Origin: Pseudomonadota bacterium
GTDB lineage: Bacteria > Pseudomonadota > Gammaproteobacteria > Burkholderiales > Burkholderiaceae_C
Length of the DNA stretch: 40,491 nucleotides
Reading direction: 5' to 3'
Assembly: GCA_018240985.1 (NCBI GenBank)
Contig: JAFEER010000274.1
Span: forward strand, 1-40,491
This document shows positions 8,762 to 20,600 of this stretch, in pieces; the first letter of the stretch is position 1; each line of letters opens with the position of its first letter. The notes beneath the pieces are model-generated. The model did no database searches. It saw only the letters and a list, made by a program, of their open reading frames with translations, and was not told where the DNA came from. The translations under genes were made by a program, and so were the position numbers.

Positions 8762-9985
8762 TTATTTCGGCGTGAGCCGATACAAGCCGCCCTCGTGGTC
8801 GTCCTCGATCAACCACAGCGCGCCATCGGGCGCCTGCGCGACGTCGCGGACGCGAAAGCCGACCGTCCAGTGCTCGGCTGGTTTCGCGGTCGCGCCATGC
8901 ACCTCGATCCGGTGCAGGGCGCGGCTGACCAGGCCGGTGGCGAACGCCGAGCCCTGCCACTGCGGAAACATCGCGCCGCTGTAGAACATCAGGCTGCCCG
9001 GTGCGAGCACCGGCGTCCAGTAGATCACCGGCTTGGCGAGGTCGGCTCGCGTGTCGGGGCTGGCAATGGGCACGCCGTCGTAGTTCACCGCATAGGAGAC
9101 GAGCGGCCAGCCGTAGTTCTTGCCGGGTTCGATCAGGTTGAGTTCATCCCCGCCGCGCGGCCCATGTTCGAGCTCCCAAAGACGGCCATCCGGCGCGAAC
9201 GCAAGGCCGTAGGGTGTGCGATGGCCCGATGTCCAGATCTCGGACGGCGTCAGATTGGGGCCGTCAAAGACATGGGTGCGCACGACCGGCGCGGTCTTGG
9301 CGGCCTCCGTGTCTCTGGGCGGATCGATCACCGGAACCGACGGTGCGCCCATCTTGCCCTCCATGGGGTTGCCGGGTGCGGGCTTGCCGTCCAGGGTCAG
9401 CCGCAGGATCTTGCCGGCCGGTTGGTTCGGGTCTTGGGCGGGGGTAAAGCGCTGCCGATCACCGGCCGTGAGGAAGAGAAACTTCTGATCCGGCGAAAAG
9501 GCCACGGCGGCGCCGACCTGGCCGCCCTTGCCCTTGATCGGGTCGCGCCAGAGGACCTTCAGGTTCTCCAGCGCGGCGGCGGCGCCGATCCTGAGGGTCG
9601 CACGGGCCAGTGCCAGGCTCGAGGTGCCGGGGATCGGCCCAGGCTCCGAATAGGTCAGGTAGATCGCCCCATCGCTCGCATAGGACGGGGCCAGGTAGAC
9701 GCCGAGCAGGCCGTTCTGCTGCTGGTACAGCACCGGCGGCACGCCAGTGACGGCCAGCTTCTCCCCGGATGGGGTGACGAGGAACAGCTTGCCGATCTTC
9801 TCCGTGATCAGCATGCGTCCGTCCGGCAGGAAGGCAATGCGCCATGGCAGATCGAACTGCGCGACCTTCGTGAGCTTGAACGGTGGCGATGGGGTCGGCG
9901 GCAGGGCTCCGGCGTTGATCTGCGCCATCACGGGCGTCGCACCGAGGAGCAAGCAAGGGATGAATCGGAATTTCGAAAATGGCAT
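8762..9985 (-). CDS. PQQ-dependent soluble sugar dehydrogenase (GSDH family)
   Basis: The 407-residue product has an N-terminal signal peptide ending near ATPVMAQ and a six-bladed propeller sequence of the glucose/sorbosone dehydrogenase family. Signatures seen: PWRIAFLPDGRMLITEKIGK near residue 45, GHRTPYGLAFAPDGRLWELE and GPRGGDELNLIEPGKNYGWP. Relatives such as the E. coli Asd/YliI protein oxidise aldose sugars in the periplasm with PQQ as cofactor; the substrate here is unknown. The start at 9985 is supported by GAGGAG six bases upstream. By eye, codon choice is less strongly biased toward C or G in third position than in its neighbours, which hints at separate acquisition, but I have not measured this. 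No PQQ synthesis genes are in the window. Confidence 0.88.
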   Translation of the reverse strand: MPFSKFRFIPCLLLGATPVMAQINAGALPPTPSPPFKLTKVAQFDLPWRIAFLPDGRMLITEKIGKLFLVTPSGEKLAVTGVPPVLYQQQNGLLGVYLAPSYASDGAIYLTYSEPGPIPGTSSLALARATLRIGAAAALENLKVLWRDPIKGKGGQVGAAVAFSPDQKFLFLTAGDRQRFTPAQDPNQPAGKILRLTLDGKPAPGNPMEGKMGAPSVPVIDPPRDTEAAKTAPVVRTHVFDGPNLTPSEIWTSGHRTPYGLAFAPDGRLWELEHGPRGGDELNLIEPGKNYGWPLVSYAVNYDGVPIASPDTRADLAKPVIYWTPVLAPGSLMFYSGAMFPQWQGSAFATGLVSRALHRIEVHGATAKPAEHWTVGFRVRDVAQAPDGALWLIEDDHEGGLYRLTPK

Positions 9986-10026
9986 GCTTCGCTCCTCATT
10001 GGCCAACCTGCACCAGGCATCACTCA

Positions 10027-11115
10027 CTACTGCGCGGCTGCCACGGCCTCCAGCCCCAGCGCGCGCACCCGCGCCGCCGCCACATTGGCCTGCGCCGCCG
10101 AGTTGAACGGCCCTACGCGCACGCGCTGCAGGCGGCTGCCATCGGCGCGCACCAAGGGCTCGACAGCGGACGGCAGGCCCGCCTGGCGCAAGCGCGCATC
10201 GGCACGGCGTGCATTCTCGGGGTCGGCGAACAGCCCCACATTGATGTAGAGCCGGCGGTGCACGGCCGGTGCGGCCGGACGTTCGACCGCTGGCGCAGGG
10301 CGTTGCGCCTGGCGCGGTTCCTGCGCCGGTTCGGGCGCGGGTGCTGGTGACGCTTGCGGCTGCTGCTCTTGTTCCAGTAGCGTTTCCTGCATCGACTCCT
10401 GCGGCGCAGGCCGCTCTTCAGCGTCCGCAGTGGGGGATGGCACTGCAGCGGATGCTTCAGGCGCTTGCGCCAGTGCGGGCTCCTGCGCCGGCTCGGGCTT
10501 GAACACCGCGGCCGCGACCACCGCACCCCGCGCAGGCTTGCTGATCCATTGGCTGCCAGCACCCAACCACGCCGCCATTGCCGCCAGCATCAGCACCACT
10601 GCCAGCCCGGCCACCGACAGCAGCCAGCGCCGGCTGGCAGCCTCATGCTGCAGCGTGGCCATGGCCTCACGCATGGTGGGAGCGGCAGACACCGCCCTGG
10701 CGATGCGCCGCTGCACATCCGCATGCATGAGCGCATCACCGAACAAGCCAAACCCGCCACACAGCATCAACAGGCCTGCAATGGCCACGCCGGCCAGTAT
10801 GGGCAGCGGCAGGGCCAGCCAGAACTGCGCAGCCCACAGCAGCGCCGCCGCCAATGCCAGGCCCAACAGCAGCAACACAGCCGGCCGCCACAGTTTTCTG
10901 AACAGCAACCAACCCGGCGGGCACAGCGCCGCAGCCAGGTTCCACCCTGGCAGCACACGCCCGGCGCTATCCAGGCGCTCGAATGCAGCTAGATAGTGAT
11001 CCGGGTTCACGGCACCCAGGGCCGCGCGGTATAGCGCCGGCGCTACGCTGGTGTACTGCGCGGCCGCGCCCGCCGGCTCGGCAGCATGTGCGGCAAAAGC
11101 GGTATGGCTTGGCAT
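10027..11115 (-). CDS. membrane protein with DUF2628-like N-terminus and C-terminal SPOR domain
   Basis: This 362-residue protein begins with a segment, PGWNLAAALCPPGWLLFRKL (57-74 region), resembling the DUF2628 motif that precedes hydrophobic helices. Three probable membrane helices follow at about 78-99, 101-127 and 165-185. A long Pro/Ala/Glu/Gln-rich linker leads to a C-terminal SPOR domain (about 287-362; INVGLFADPENARR, VRVGPFNSAAQA). SPOR domains bind denuded septal peptidoglycan, which suggests an envelope or cell-division role; this is inference. The ATG at 11115 is used; a GTG eight codons upstream is possible and neither has a strong ribosome site. The stop lies 41 bases before the dehydrogenase start on the same strand. 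Confidence 0.82.
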   Translation of the reverse strand: MPSHTAFAAHAAEPAGAAAQYTSVAPALYRAALGAVNPDHYLAAFERLDSAGRVLPGWNLAAALCPPGWLLFRKLWRPAVLLLLGLALAAALLWAAQFWLALPLPILAGVAIAGLLMLCGGFGLFGDALMHADVQRRIARAVSAAPTMREAMATLQHEAASRRWLLSVAGLAVVLMLAAMAAWLGAGSQWISKPARGAVVAAAVFKPEPAQEPALAQAPEASAAVPSPTADAEERPAPQESMQETLLEQEQQPQASPAPAPEPAQEPRQAQRPAPAVERPAAPAVHRRLYINVGLFADPENARRADARLRQAGLPSAVEPLVRADGSRLQRVRVGPFNSAAQANVAAARVRALGLEAVAAAQ

Positions 11116-11167
11116 ACGCGCGATTCTGCCAGTCTCCACCTGCCAAGCCGGCAGGCGCGGGCAGCTT

Positions 11168-11237
11168 GTTGAATGGGCGGCAACGCGGTCGTGGCCGCTA
11201 TCACCCAGCGCTGGTAGCGGTCGTCTCGTTATTCAAC
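11168..11237. repeat. nested inverted repeats after the mutT-type gene
   Basis: Outer arms GTTGAAT (11168-11174) and ATTCAAC (11231-11237) enclose inner arms CCGCTA (11195-11200) and TAGCGG (11215-11220), with the palindrome CCAGCGCTGG between them. The element overlaps the last codons of the Nudix gene and precedes the SPOR gene on minus. No T run follows, so a processing or attenuation structure is as likely as a terminator. Confidence 0.4.
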
Positions 11238-11673
11238 CGAACAGCGCCGTGGCATCGAAGACCTCGCCGCGCTCCTCTGCCAGCCACTGCAGCACCGGAT
11301 AGGCGCCGGGCAGCACCGGCCGCACCTGCGGCGGCCACGACTGCCAGGCCATGGTCTGGCCCTCGCGCATCTCGAATTCGCCGCTCCACGCATGCACCTT
11401 GCACCAGTGCAGGCGCACCAGGGCGTGCGGATAGTCGTGCTCGGTCACCTTCCAGGGCTCGACTGGCCCTATGGTCACGCCCAGCTCCTCGATGAGCTCG
11501 CGGCGCAGCGCCTGCTCCACGCTCTCGCCCGCCTCGATCTTGCCGCCGGGAAACTCCCAGTAGCCGGCGTAGGGCTTGCCCGGCGGCCGGGTGGACAGCA
11601 GCATGGCGCCATCGGCGCGCAGCAGGATGCCGACGGCGACCTCGGTGTGCTTGCGCCCGCCCTGCCCGCTCAT
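11233..11673 (-). CDS. mutT: MutT-type Nudix hydrolase (8-oxo-dGTP diphosphatase)
   Basis: The 146-residue protein carries an intact Nudix box beginning GGKIEAGE and ending REL-x-EE-x-G-V (residues about 43-66). The preceding STRPPGKPYAGYWEFPGGK is typical of MutT enzymes that hydrolyse 8-oxo-dGTP to the monophosphate and so prevent A-to-C mutations. The length is close to the usual 130 to 150. The ATG at 11673 overlaps the stop of the DUF815 gene by four bases, so the pair is translationally coupled. Other Nudix substrates cannot be excluded, but the argJ-secA-mutT neighbourhood matches MutT placement in many proteobacteria. Confidence 0.88.
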   Translation of the reverse strand: MSGQGGRKHTEVAVGILLRADGAMLLSTRPPGKPYAGYWEFPGGKIEAGESVEQALRRELIEELGVTIGPVEPWKVTEHDYPHALVRLHWCKVHAWSGEFEMREGQTMAWQSWPPQVRPVLPGAYPVLQWLAEERGEVFDATALFG

Positions 11674-12542
11674 GCGCCCTGCCGTCCCGCGAAATCGCGC
11701 GCGAACTGGTAGGCCACGCGGCCGCTGCGCGAGCCGCGCTCCAGCGCCCAGACCAGGGCCTGGGGCCGCGCCGCCGCTATGTCCGGCTGCGCCACGCCCA
11801 GGGCCGACAGCCACTGTGCAACGATGGCCAGGTATTCGTCCTGGCTGAAGGGGTAGAAGCTGACCCACAGGCCAAAGCGCTCGGACAGGGAGATTTTTTC
11901 CTCCACCACCTCGCCGGGGTGGATCTCGCCGTCCGCCGCGGTGCTGTAGCTCAGGTTGTCCTTCATCTGCTCGGGCAGCAGGTGGCGGCGGTTGCTGGTG
12001 GCGTAGACCAGCACGTTGGGCGTACTGGCGGCCACCGAGCCATCCAGAATCGACTTGAGCGCCTTGTAGCCGCCCTCGCCCTCCTCGAAGCTCAGGTCGT
12101 CGCAGTAGATGATGAATTTCTCGGGCAGGCCCGAGACCACGTCCACGATGTCGGGCAAGTCCGTCAGGTCGGCCTTGTCCACCTCGATCAGGCGCAGGCC
12201 GCGCGCCGCGTAGCTGTTCAGGCAGGCCTTGATCAGGGACGACTTGCCGGTGCCGCGCGCGCCCGTCAGCAGCACGTTGTTGGCGGGCCGGCCGGACACG
12301 AACTGCTCGGTGTTGCGCTGGATCTTCTCCTTCTGCGCGTCGATCTCCTTGAGGTCGGACAGGCGCATGCCGGCCACATGGCGCACGGGCTCCAGCACGC
12401 CGTGCCCGCTGCTGCGCTTGCGGTAGCGCCAGGCGATGGAGGCGCTCCAGTCGGGCGCCGACAAGGGCTGGGGCAGCACCGCTTCGATGCGCGAGATGAG
12501 CTGCTCGGCGCGTGCGATCAGTTGGTCAAATTTATCAGTCAT
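11670..12542 (-). CDS. DUF815-family ATP-binding protein
   Basis: This 290-residue AAA-like ATPase belongs to the DUF815 family. The Walker A motif GARGTGKSS lies near residue 94, after the family-typical sequence NNVLLT. A segment reading FIIYCDDLSFEEGEGGYK corresponds to the Walker B region, and VYATSNRRHLLPE resembles the sensor-1 motif. Family members are widespread in proteobacteria, are usually single-domain, and have no firmly established function. It is the first gene of a unit with mutT. The start is the ATG at 12542; a palindromic repeat and a long stretch of hairpins lie upstream, where its promoter must be. Confidence 0.85.
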   Translation of the reverse strand: MTDKFDQLIARAEQLISRIEAVLPQPLSAPDWSASIAWRYRKRSSGHGVLEPVRHVAGMRLSDLKEIDAQKEKIQRNTEQFVSGRPANNVLLTGARGTGKSSLIKACLNSYAARGLRLIEVDKADLTDLPDIVDVVSGLPEKFIIYCDDLSFEEGEGGYKALKSILDGSVAASTPNVLVYATSNRRHLLPEQMKDNLSYSTAADGEIHPGEVVEEKISLSERFGLWVSFYPFSQDEYLAIVAQWLSALGVAQPDIAAARPQALVWALERGSRSGRVAYQFARDFAGRQGA

Positions 12543-12550
12543 TTTTGGCC

Positions 12551-12587
12551 CTAACGCTTACACAGCAAGCGCTGGTAGCTATCAAAT
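12551..12587. repeat. palindromic intergenic repeat, copy B
   Basis: On plus, CGCTT, spacer acacagc, AAGCG, then CTGGTAGCTATCAAAT. On minus it reads TTTGATAGCT, three bases, AGCGCTT, 7 bases, AAGCG, aligning with copies C and E. It sits 9 bases before the DUF815 start codon. Confidence 0.65.
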
Positions 12588-12599
12588 CAACTTGACTAA

Positions 12600-12815
12600 A
12601 ACACTGTCTCAGACACCTTCCCCCTTTGGGGCTGAAGGCTGCGGCTCCAGTTCCGCAAGTGCGGAACTGGACTGCCTGAAGAGCGGCGGCGTCTCGCCGC
12701 CAGCACCGAGGCTGGCATGGGGGCTGGAGCGCCGGCATCTTGCCGGCATCGACGCGCTAGCGTCGCTGGCCCCCACCCCGGCCCTCCCCCAGAGGGGGAG
12801 GGAGTAAGACGAGCC
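12600..12815. repeat. intergenic mosaic of small hairpins
   Basis: About 215 bases without a credible gene, built of consecutive short palindromes: CAGTTCCGCAAGTGCGGAACTG, GGCGGCGTCTCGCCGCC, GCCGGCATCTTGCCGGC and GACGCGCTAGCGTCGC. It is bracketed by cttccccc near its left end and by CTCCCCCAGAGGGGGAG at the right. Such composite elements look like a repetitive intergenic family rather than a terminator. The left T-poor end gives no transcription stop signal. Together with copy B it fills the 310-base gap between argJ and the DUF815 gene. Confidence 0.6.
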
Positions 12816-12852
12816 ATCTGAGACTCGTTGCGAATCAAGCAAATCAATGTAA

Positions 12853-14082
12853 TCAGGAACGGTAATCGGCGTTGATCGTCACGTATTCATGGCTCAGGTC
12901 GCAGGTCCACACCGTATCAAACGCGGCGCCGCGCCCGAGCAGCACGCGCACGGTGATCTCCTGCTGCTGCATCACGCGCTGGCCGTCTTCCTCACGGTAG
13001 GTCGGATTGCGCCCACCCTGCACGGCCACATGTACGTCGTCCAGGTACAGGTCGATCAAGGTCTGATCCAGGTCGGCAATACCGGCATAGCCCACGGCGG
13101 CGAGGATGCGGCCCAGGTTCGGGTCGCTGGCAAAGAACGCCGTTTTCACCAGCGGCGAATGGGCGATGGCATAGGCCACCTGGCGGCATTCCTCGCCCGT
13201 CCTGCCGCCTTCCACGCGCACGGTGATGAACTTGGTCGCGCCCTCGCCGTCGCGCACGATGGCCTGGGCCAGCTGTTGCGCCACCGACAGCAGCGCCGCC
13301 TTGAGCGCCCGGCCCTCGCTGCTGTCCAGTGCCGTGATGGGCGCATTGCCGGCCTGGTGCGTGGCCATGAGCACGAAGGAGTCGTTGGTACTCGTGTCGC
13401 CATCGATGGTCACGCGGTTGAAGGACTGGTCGGCCAGTTCGCGCACCAGCTGGCGCACCAGCTCGGGGGCAATGCAGGCATCCGTGGCCAGAAAGCCCAG
13501 CATGGTCGCCATGTTCGGGCGGATCATGCCCGCGCCCTTGGAGATGCCGGTGACCGTGACCGTGGCGCCGCCCAGCTGCAGCTGGGTGCTGAAGGCCTTG
13601 GGAATCGTGTCCGTGGTCATGATGCCCTCGGCCGCGCGCGCCCAATGGCCGGCTTGCGCGTCCGCCAGGGCCGCGGGCAGCGCGGCGGCGATGCGCTCGT
13701 GCGGCAGCGGCTCCATGATCACGCCGGTGGAAAACGGCAGCACCTGGCTGGCGGCCAGCCCCAGCTGGCCCGCCAGCGCCTCGCAGGTGGCGCGCGCACG
13801 CGCCAGGCCATCTGCGCCCGTGCCCGCGTTGGCGTTGCCGGTGTTGATGACCATGGCGCGGATCGCCTGGCCGCCGTCCAGGTGCTCGCGGCAGACCTGC
13901 ACCGGTGCGGCGCAGAAACGGTTCTGCGTGAACACGCCGGCCACCGTGGTGCCCTCATCCAGCAGAAACACGGTCACATCCTTGCGGTTGGCCTTGCGCA
14001 CGCCGGCCTCGGTCACACCGATGCGCACACCGGCAACGGGATGCAGGTCTTGAGCGATGGGAGCGGGGAGATTCACGGGCAT
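12853..14082 (-). CDS. argJ: bifunctional ornithine acetyltransferase/N-acetylglutamate synthase
   Basis: This 409-residue ArgJ moves the acetyl group from N-acetylornithine to glutamate, and in bifunctional forms also makes N-acetylglutamate from acetyl-CoA, in arginine biosynthesis. The autocleavage motif is intact: [14 protein letters not shown], with T193 the expected N-terminal nucleophile of the beta chain. Other conserved parts are [13 protein letters not shown] near 77, [10 protein letters not shown] near 118, and DGDTSTNDS. The length matches the family. The start at 14082 has AAAGG about eight bases upstream; an upstream in-frame start would add 24 unconserved residues. It lies downstream of secA on the same strand with a structured gap between them. 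Confidence 0.95.
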   Translation of the reverse strand: MPVNLPAPIAQDLHPVAGVRIGVTEAGVRKANRKDVTVFLLDEGTTVAGVFTQNRFCAAPVQVCREHLDGGQAIRAMVINTGNANAGTGADGLARARATCEALAGQLGLAASQVLPFSTGVIMEPLPHERIAAALPAALADAQAGHWARAAEGIMTTDTIPKAFSTQLQLGGATVTVTGISKGAGMIRPNMATMLGFLATDACIAPELVRQLVRELADQSFNRVTIDGDTSTNDSFVLMATHQAGNAPITALDSSEGRALKAALLSVAQQLAQAIVRDGEGATKFITVRVEGGRTGEECRQVAYAIAHSPLVKTAFFASDPNLGRILAAVGYAGIADLDQTLIDLYLDDVHVAVQGGRNPTYREEDGQRVMQQQEITVRVLLGRGAAFDTVWTCDLSHEYVTINADYRS

Positions 14083-14175
14083 AGGTCGCCTTTCTTGAGA
14101 ATGCAAAACACGGGCACAAGTCCATGCCACCGGCGCGACCTGTGCCAGAGACACCGCGCAAGGGCCGCCCCGCCG

Positions 14176-14245
14176 CGCTGGTGTCGTCCCCCTTCCCGGC
14201 GAAGCCGAGAGAAGGGGGAAGCGGCGCAGCCGCTCAGGGGGTTGT
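14176..14245. repeat. double stem-loop between secA and argJ
   Basis: CCCCCTTC pairs with GAAGGGGG around a GC-rich loop. The next stem is GCGGC-gca-GCCGC, followed by CAGGGGG. It starts 10 bases past the secA stop in the direction of transcription. It resembles the C/G-run edges of the 12600-12815 element and may be the same kind of intergenic repeat. No T run is present. Confidence 0.5.
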
Positions 14246-14255
14246 TCCTAAGCTT

Positions 14256-17027
<2,772 letters not shown>

Positions 17028-17120
17028 GCGAGCGAGACCGCGCTGCACTGCCCGAGCAAAGCAGCAAAGCGACCGGAATCCTTGAGATGAATTGAATTCA
17101 GATAGGGCCTGCGCTTCCTA

Positions 17121-17136
17121 TTGCAAGCACTTGCAA
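17121..17136. promoter_or_regulatory. 16-bp perfect palindrome in the secA/dciA divergent gap
   Basis: TTGCAAG-CA-CTTGCAA is a perfect dyad in the 235-base gap between the divergent secA and DciA-like genes. On minus, its second TTGCAA could serve as a -35 box, with TATCTG 16 bases on as a weak -10 for secA. Such an arrangement would let a repressor bind over the -35 box. The regulator is unknown. Confidence 0.35.
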
Positions 17137-17262
17137 CCTGCAAACCGGCCCAAAGCCTGACATTCTACCGTTGCGCCTGCCGCCATCCCCCGCCTGGCAG
17201 GAAAGGGCGCAGCATCCGCAATAATGTCGCTGCGCATGCCCCGCCGTGCGTGCACTCTTGCC

Positions 17263-17562
17263 ATGAACCGCCGCCACTACGCCATCCCATTGCAACAAGC
17301 CAGCCAGGAATCCCCCACGCTGGCGCGGCTCACAGCCCTGACGCGCGACTCCAGCGCCCGACTCAAGGCCATCGAGGGTTTGATTCCGGCCATGCTGCGC
17401 CCCTCCGTGCAGGCCGGCCCCATCGACGGCAACAGCTGGTGCCTGCTGGTGAAAAGCAATGCTGCCGCGGCCAAGCTGCGGCAGCTGCTGCCGGCATTCC
17501 AGGCCCATCTGCGCGTCAAGGGATGGGAGGTGGATTCGATTCGGCTGAAAATTCAGTCCTGA
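17263..17562 (+). CDS. DciA-like protein (DUF721 family)
   Basis: This 99-residue protein resembles the short DUF721/DciA family, whose members help load or handle the replicative helicase DnaB in bacteria that lack DnaC. The segment LKAIEGLIPAMLRPSVQAGP then SWCLLVKSNAAAAKLRQLLP matches the family's pattern of an early helix followed by a strand with W-x-L-x-V and a leucine-rich helix. A position divergent from secA is common for this family in Burkholderiales, as I recall. The start at 17263 is the second plausible ATG; one at 17224 would add 13 arginine-rich residues. No strong ribosome site is visible. The family call is moderate because the protein is short. Confidence 0.65.
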   Translation: MNRRHYAIPLQQASQESPTLARLTALTRDSSARLKAIEGLIPAMLRPSVQAGPIDGNSWCLLVKSNAAAAKLRQLLPAFQAHLRVKGWEVDSIRLKIQS

Positions 17563-17657
17563 GTATGAAGAGGGTGTTGCTGACGCGATTGGCAGCATCT
17601 CGCACGATGCGATAGCGGATGAAATCAAGGACACGCTTGATGGCAAGGCCCGATCAT

Positions 17658-17683
17658 TTCAGGCCACCTGTTCAGGCCACCTG
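17658..17683. repeat. 13-bp perfect tandem duplication over the hsdR stop
   Basis: The unit TTCAGGCCACCTG occurs twice in a row, at 17658-17670 and 17671-17683. On minus, the first-read copy holds the final HsdR codons and the TGA stop; the second copy lies just beyond it. It looks like a replication-slippage event that leaves the protein unchanged. Confidence 0.8.
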
Positions 17684-20600
17684 TTCAACCGCGCCCTGCA
17701 CAGGCTGGCGCAGCTGCCGGTACACCTCCTGCACCAGCAGGCTGGCCAGGCCCTTGAACACCTTTTCGTGGCGCAGCGCCTGGTCAGCCATGGCGTTGTG
17801 GCTCTCCAGCGCATCGACCACGGCAATGTTCAGCTTTTCTTCGTAGGCTCCGTTGGCAAAGGCCTGCACCGTGTCATTGGCCTGCGCCTGCTGCTGCAAG
17901 GTGGGGTCGGCCACCATCTTGCCGATCAAGGTCGTGGCGTAGCCGCGCATATCCGCCTCCGACAGATTGCCCGAGAACACCTGGTTCATCTTCTGAATGA
18001 TGATGGACAGGCGCTCCTGCGGATCGTCCCAGGCCTGCCCGGCACCGCCACCCATGGGTTTGAGCAAGATGGCCTTGCCCTTATCCAGCTCAAGCTGGTG
18101 CTGCTGCTCATTGACTACCTTGTAGCCCGAGAGGCGCACCGATCCATCCAGCGCGTCATCGCCGTCCGCCTTACCCTGCAGGCGCGGCAGCAGCATGCGG
18201 CAAAAGGCGTGCAGGCGCTCCAGGTCGGCATCGCCGTAGCTCACCAGTTGCGACAAAAAGTCGTAGGCGCTGATGAAGGACGACACGTCGCCCCGAAACA
18301 GGTCTTGTACCTCCTTGGGCTGTGCCTTGAAGCGTTCGTGCGCTTTTTTCAGTGGTGCCTGAATGCTCGCCTGCTTGCCCTTGCGGTCAAAAAAACCCTT
18401 GGCAAACGCCAGCACTTCTTCCCACAAGTAAAGGCCTGAGCCGTCGAGCTTGGCGCGTAGCTGATGCACCAGGTTCCTATCGGTGACGCCAGACAGCTGC
18501 GCCGTCCGGTAATAGGGCAAGAAGGCTTTCAGAATGTCCTTGGCCTCGTTGCGAAAATCCAGCACAAAGGTGGTGCTCTTGCCCGGATGGATACGGTTCA
18601 GACGCGAAAGGGTTTGCACCGCCAGCACGCCATCGAGGCGCTTGTCCACATACATGGCGCACAGCTTGGGCTGGTCAAAACCGGTCTGGAATTTGGAGGC
18701 CACGATCAGCACCTGGTAGGCGCTGGTTTCAAACGCCTCCTTGATACCGTCGCCTTGCTCCTTCAGGTCGTTCAGGTCGCCTTCCTTGGCCTTGAGCACC
18801 CTGGATTCCTCATCCGTCACCTCGCCCGAGAACGCCACCAGCGCCCTGCAGTCGGCATAGCCCTGCTGGCGCATGTAGTCGTCCAGCGCCTTTTTGTAGC
18901 GCACCGCCGCCACGCGGCTATCGGTCACCACCATGGCCTTGGCTTGGCCGCCCAGCTGGTGCATCACATGGGTGCGAAAGTGCTCGACGATGACCGCCAC
19001 CTTCTGCGCAATGCTGGTGGGGTGCAGCTGCGCGTAGCGAAACAGCCGCGCAGTAGCCTTGCCTTTCTTGACCGACTTGTCCTCGCCCGCCTGCTCCAGC
19101 TTGAAGGCAAAGTCATACGTCGTGTAGCCGCGCAGCACGTCCAGGATGAAACCCTCTTCAATCGCCTGGCGCATGGAATACACATGAAACGGCGTCGGCG
19201 TGCCGTCTTGCCCCATGCGCCCAAACAGCTCCAGCGTCTTGGGCTTGGGCGTGGCGGTAAAGGCGTAGTACGACACATTGGGTGGACGCTGGCGCGCGGC
19301 CATCAGGGCGTTGATGGCATCCTCCTCGGTCAGGTCGGCATCTTCACGCGCAGCGGCTGCGGCCTCGTCATATGCATCGAATTGCGCCAACTCTGCCCCG
19401 TGCGCCGGTGGCCCGCCCGTGGTCGTCAGCACCTGGCGCAGCTTCACGGCCCCTTTGCCCGCCTGGCTGGAATGCGCCTCGTCCAGAATCAAGGCAAAAC
19501 GCCGCTCGCCCAGCGCGCCCACCTTGCTGAGCACCCACGGAAATTTTTGCAGCGTGGTGATGATGATGAGCTTGCCCTTGTCCAGCGCCTGGGCCAGCTG
19601 GGTGCTGTTGTCGTCAATCTTTTCCACCACGCCATGCTGGTGGTCAAACTGGTAAATCGTGTCCTGCAACTGCGTATCCAGCACGCGCCGATCCGTCACC
19701 ACAATCACGCTGCTGAACACCTTTTGATCCTGCGCATCGTGCAGCGAGGCCAGCCGGTGCGCCAGCCAGCCAATGGTGTTGGACTTGCCCGAACCCGCCG
19801 AATGCTGCACCAGATAGGTTTGGCCCACGCCCTCGGCCAGTGTGGCCGCTACCAGCCGGTTCACCGCATCCCACTGGTGGTAACGCGGAAACAGCAGCGC
19901 CGTTTTGAAAACCTTTTTGCCCTTGGCATCCTGCTCTTCACTCACCTGCGCCGACAAAAACTTGCCCACCACCGCCATCCAGGCATCGGGCTGCAACACC
20001 TCGCGCCACAGGTAGCCCGTGGCGTAGCCTAGTTTGTCATCGGCCGCATTGCCCGCCCCCGCGCCGCCCAGGCCGTCGGGCCGGCCCCGGTTGAAGGGCA
20101 AAAAGCGCGTCGCCTTGCCCGCCAGGCGCGTACTCATGCGCACCTCGTCGCAGCTCACGGCAAAGTGCACCAGCGCCCGCTTGCCAAACGACAGCAGCGG
20201 CTCCGGCTGGCGCGTGGCGGCATCCACCGGCTGACGGTCGTGCTGGTACTGGCGCACCGCGTCTTCAATGTTCTGCGTGGTATCGGTTTTCAGCTCGATG
20301 GTGGCCAGCGGCAGGCCGTTCAAGAACAGCACCAGGTCGATGCACCGCTGGTTGTGCAGCGAGTAATGCAGCTGGCGCACCACGCGCAGGCGGTTTTTTT
20401 GGTAATGCTCCCAGGTCGTGGCGTTTTGCTTGTTGCTGGGCGCAAACTGCGCCATCCTGAAAGTGGCGTTGATGTCCTTGAAGCCCTTGCGCAGCACCTG
20501 CAGCGTGCCCCATAGCTGCGGCTGCTCCTTGCGCAGCGTCGGGCGCTCCATGTCCAGCTCCTGCGCCAGCCGCTCGATGAACACCGCCTCGGGGTTCTTG

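Noticed and set aside
8762-9985. A quinoprotein alcohol dehydrogenase of the large eight-bladed class
   Set aside because: The length near 400 residues and the GSDH-type motifs fit the six-bladed soluble sugar dehydrogenase family.
12600-12815. CRISPR array
   Set aside because: The palindromes differ from each other in sequence and there are no regular repeats separated by equal-length unique spacers.
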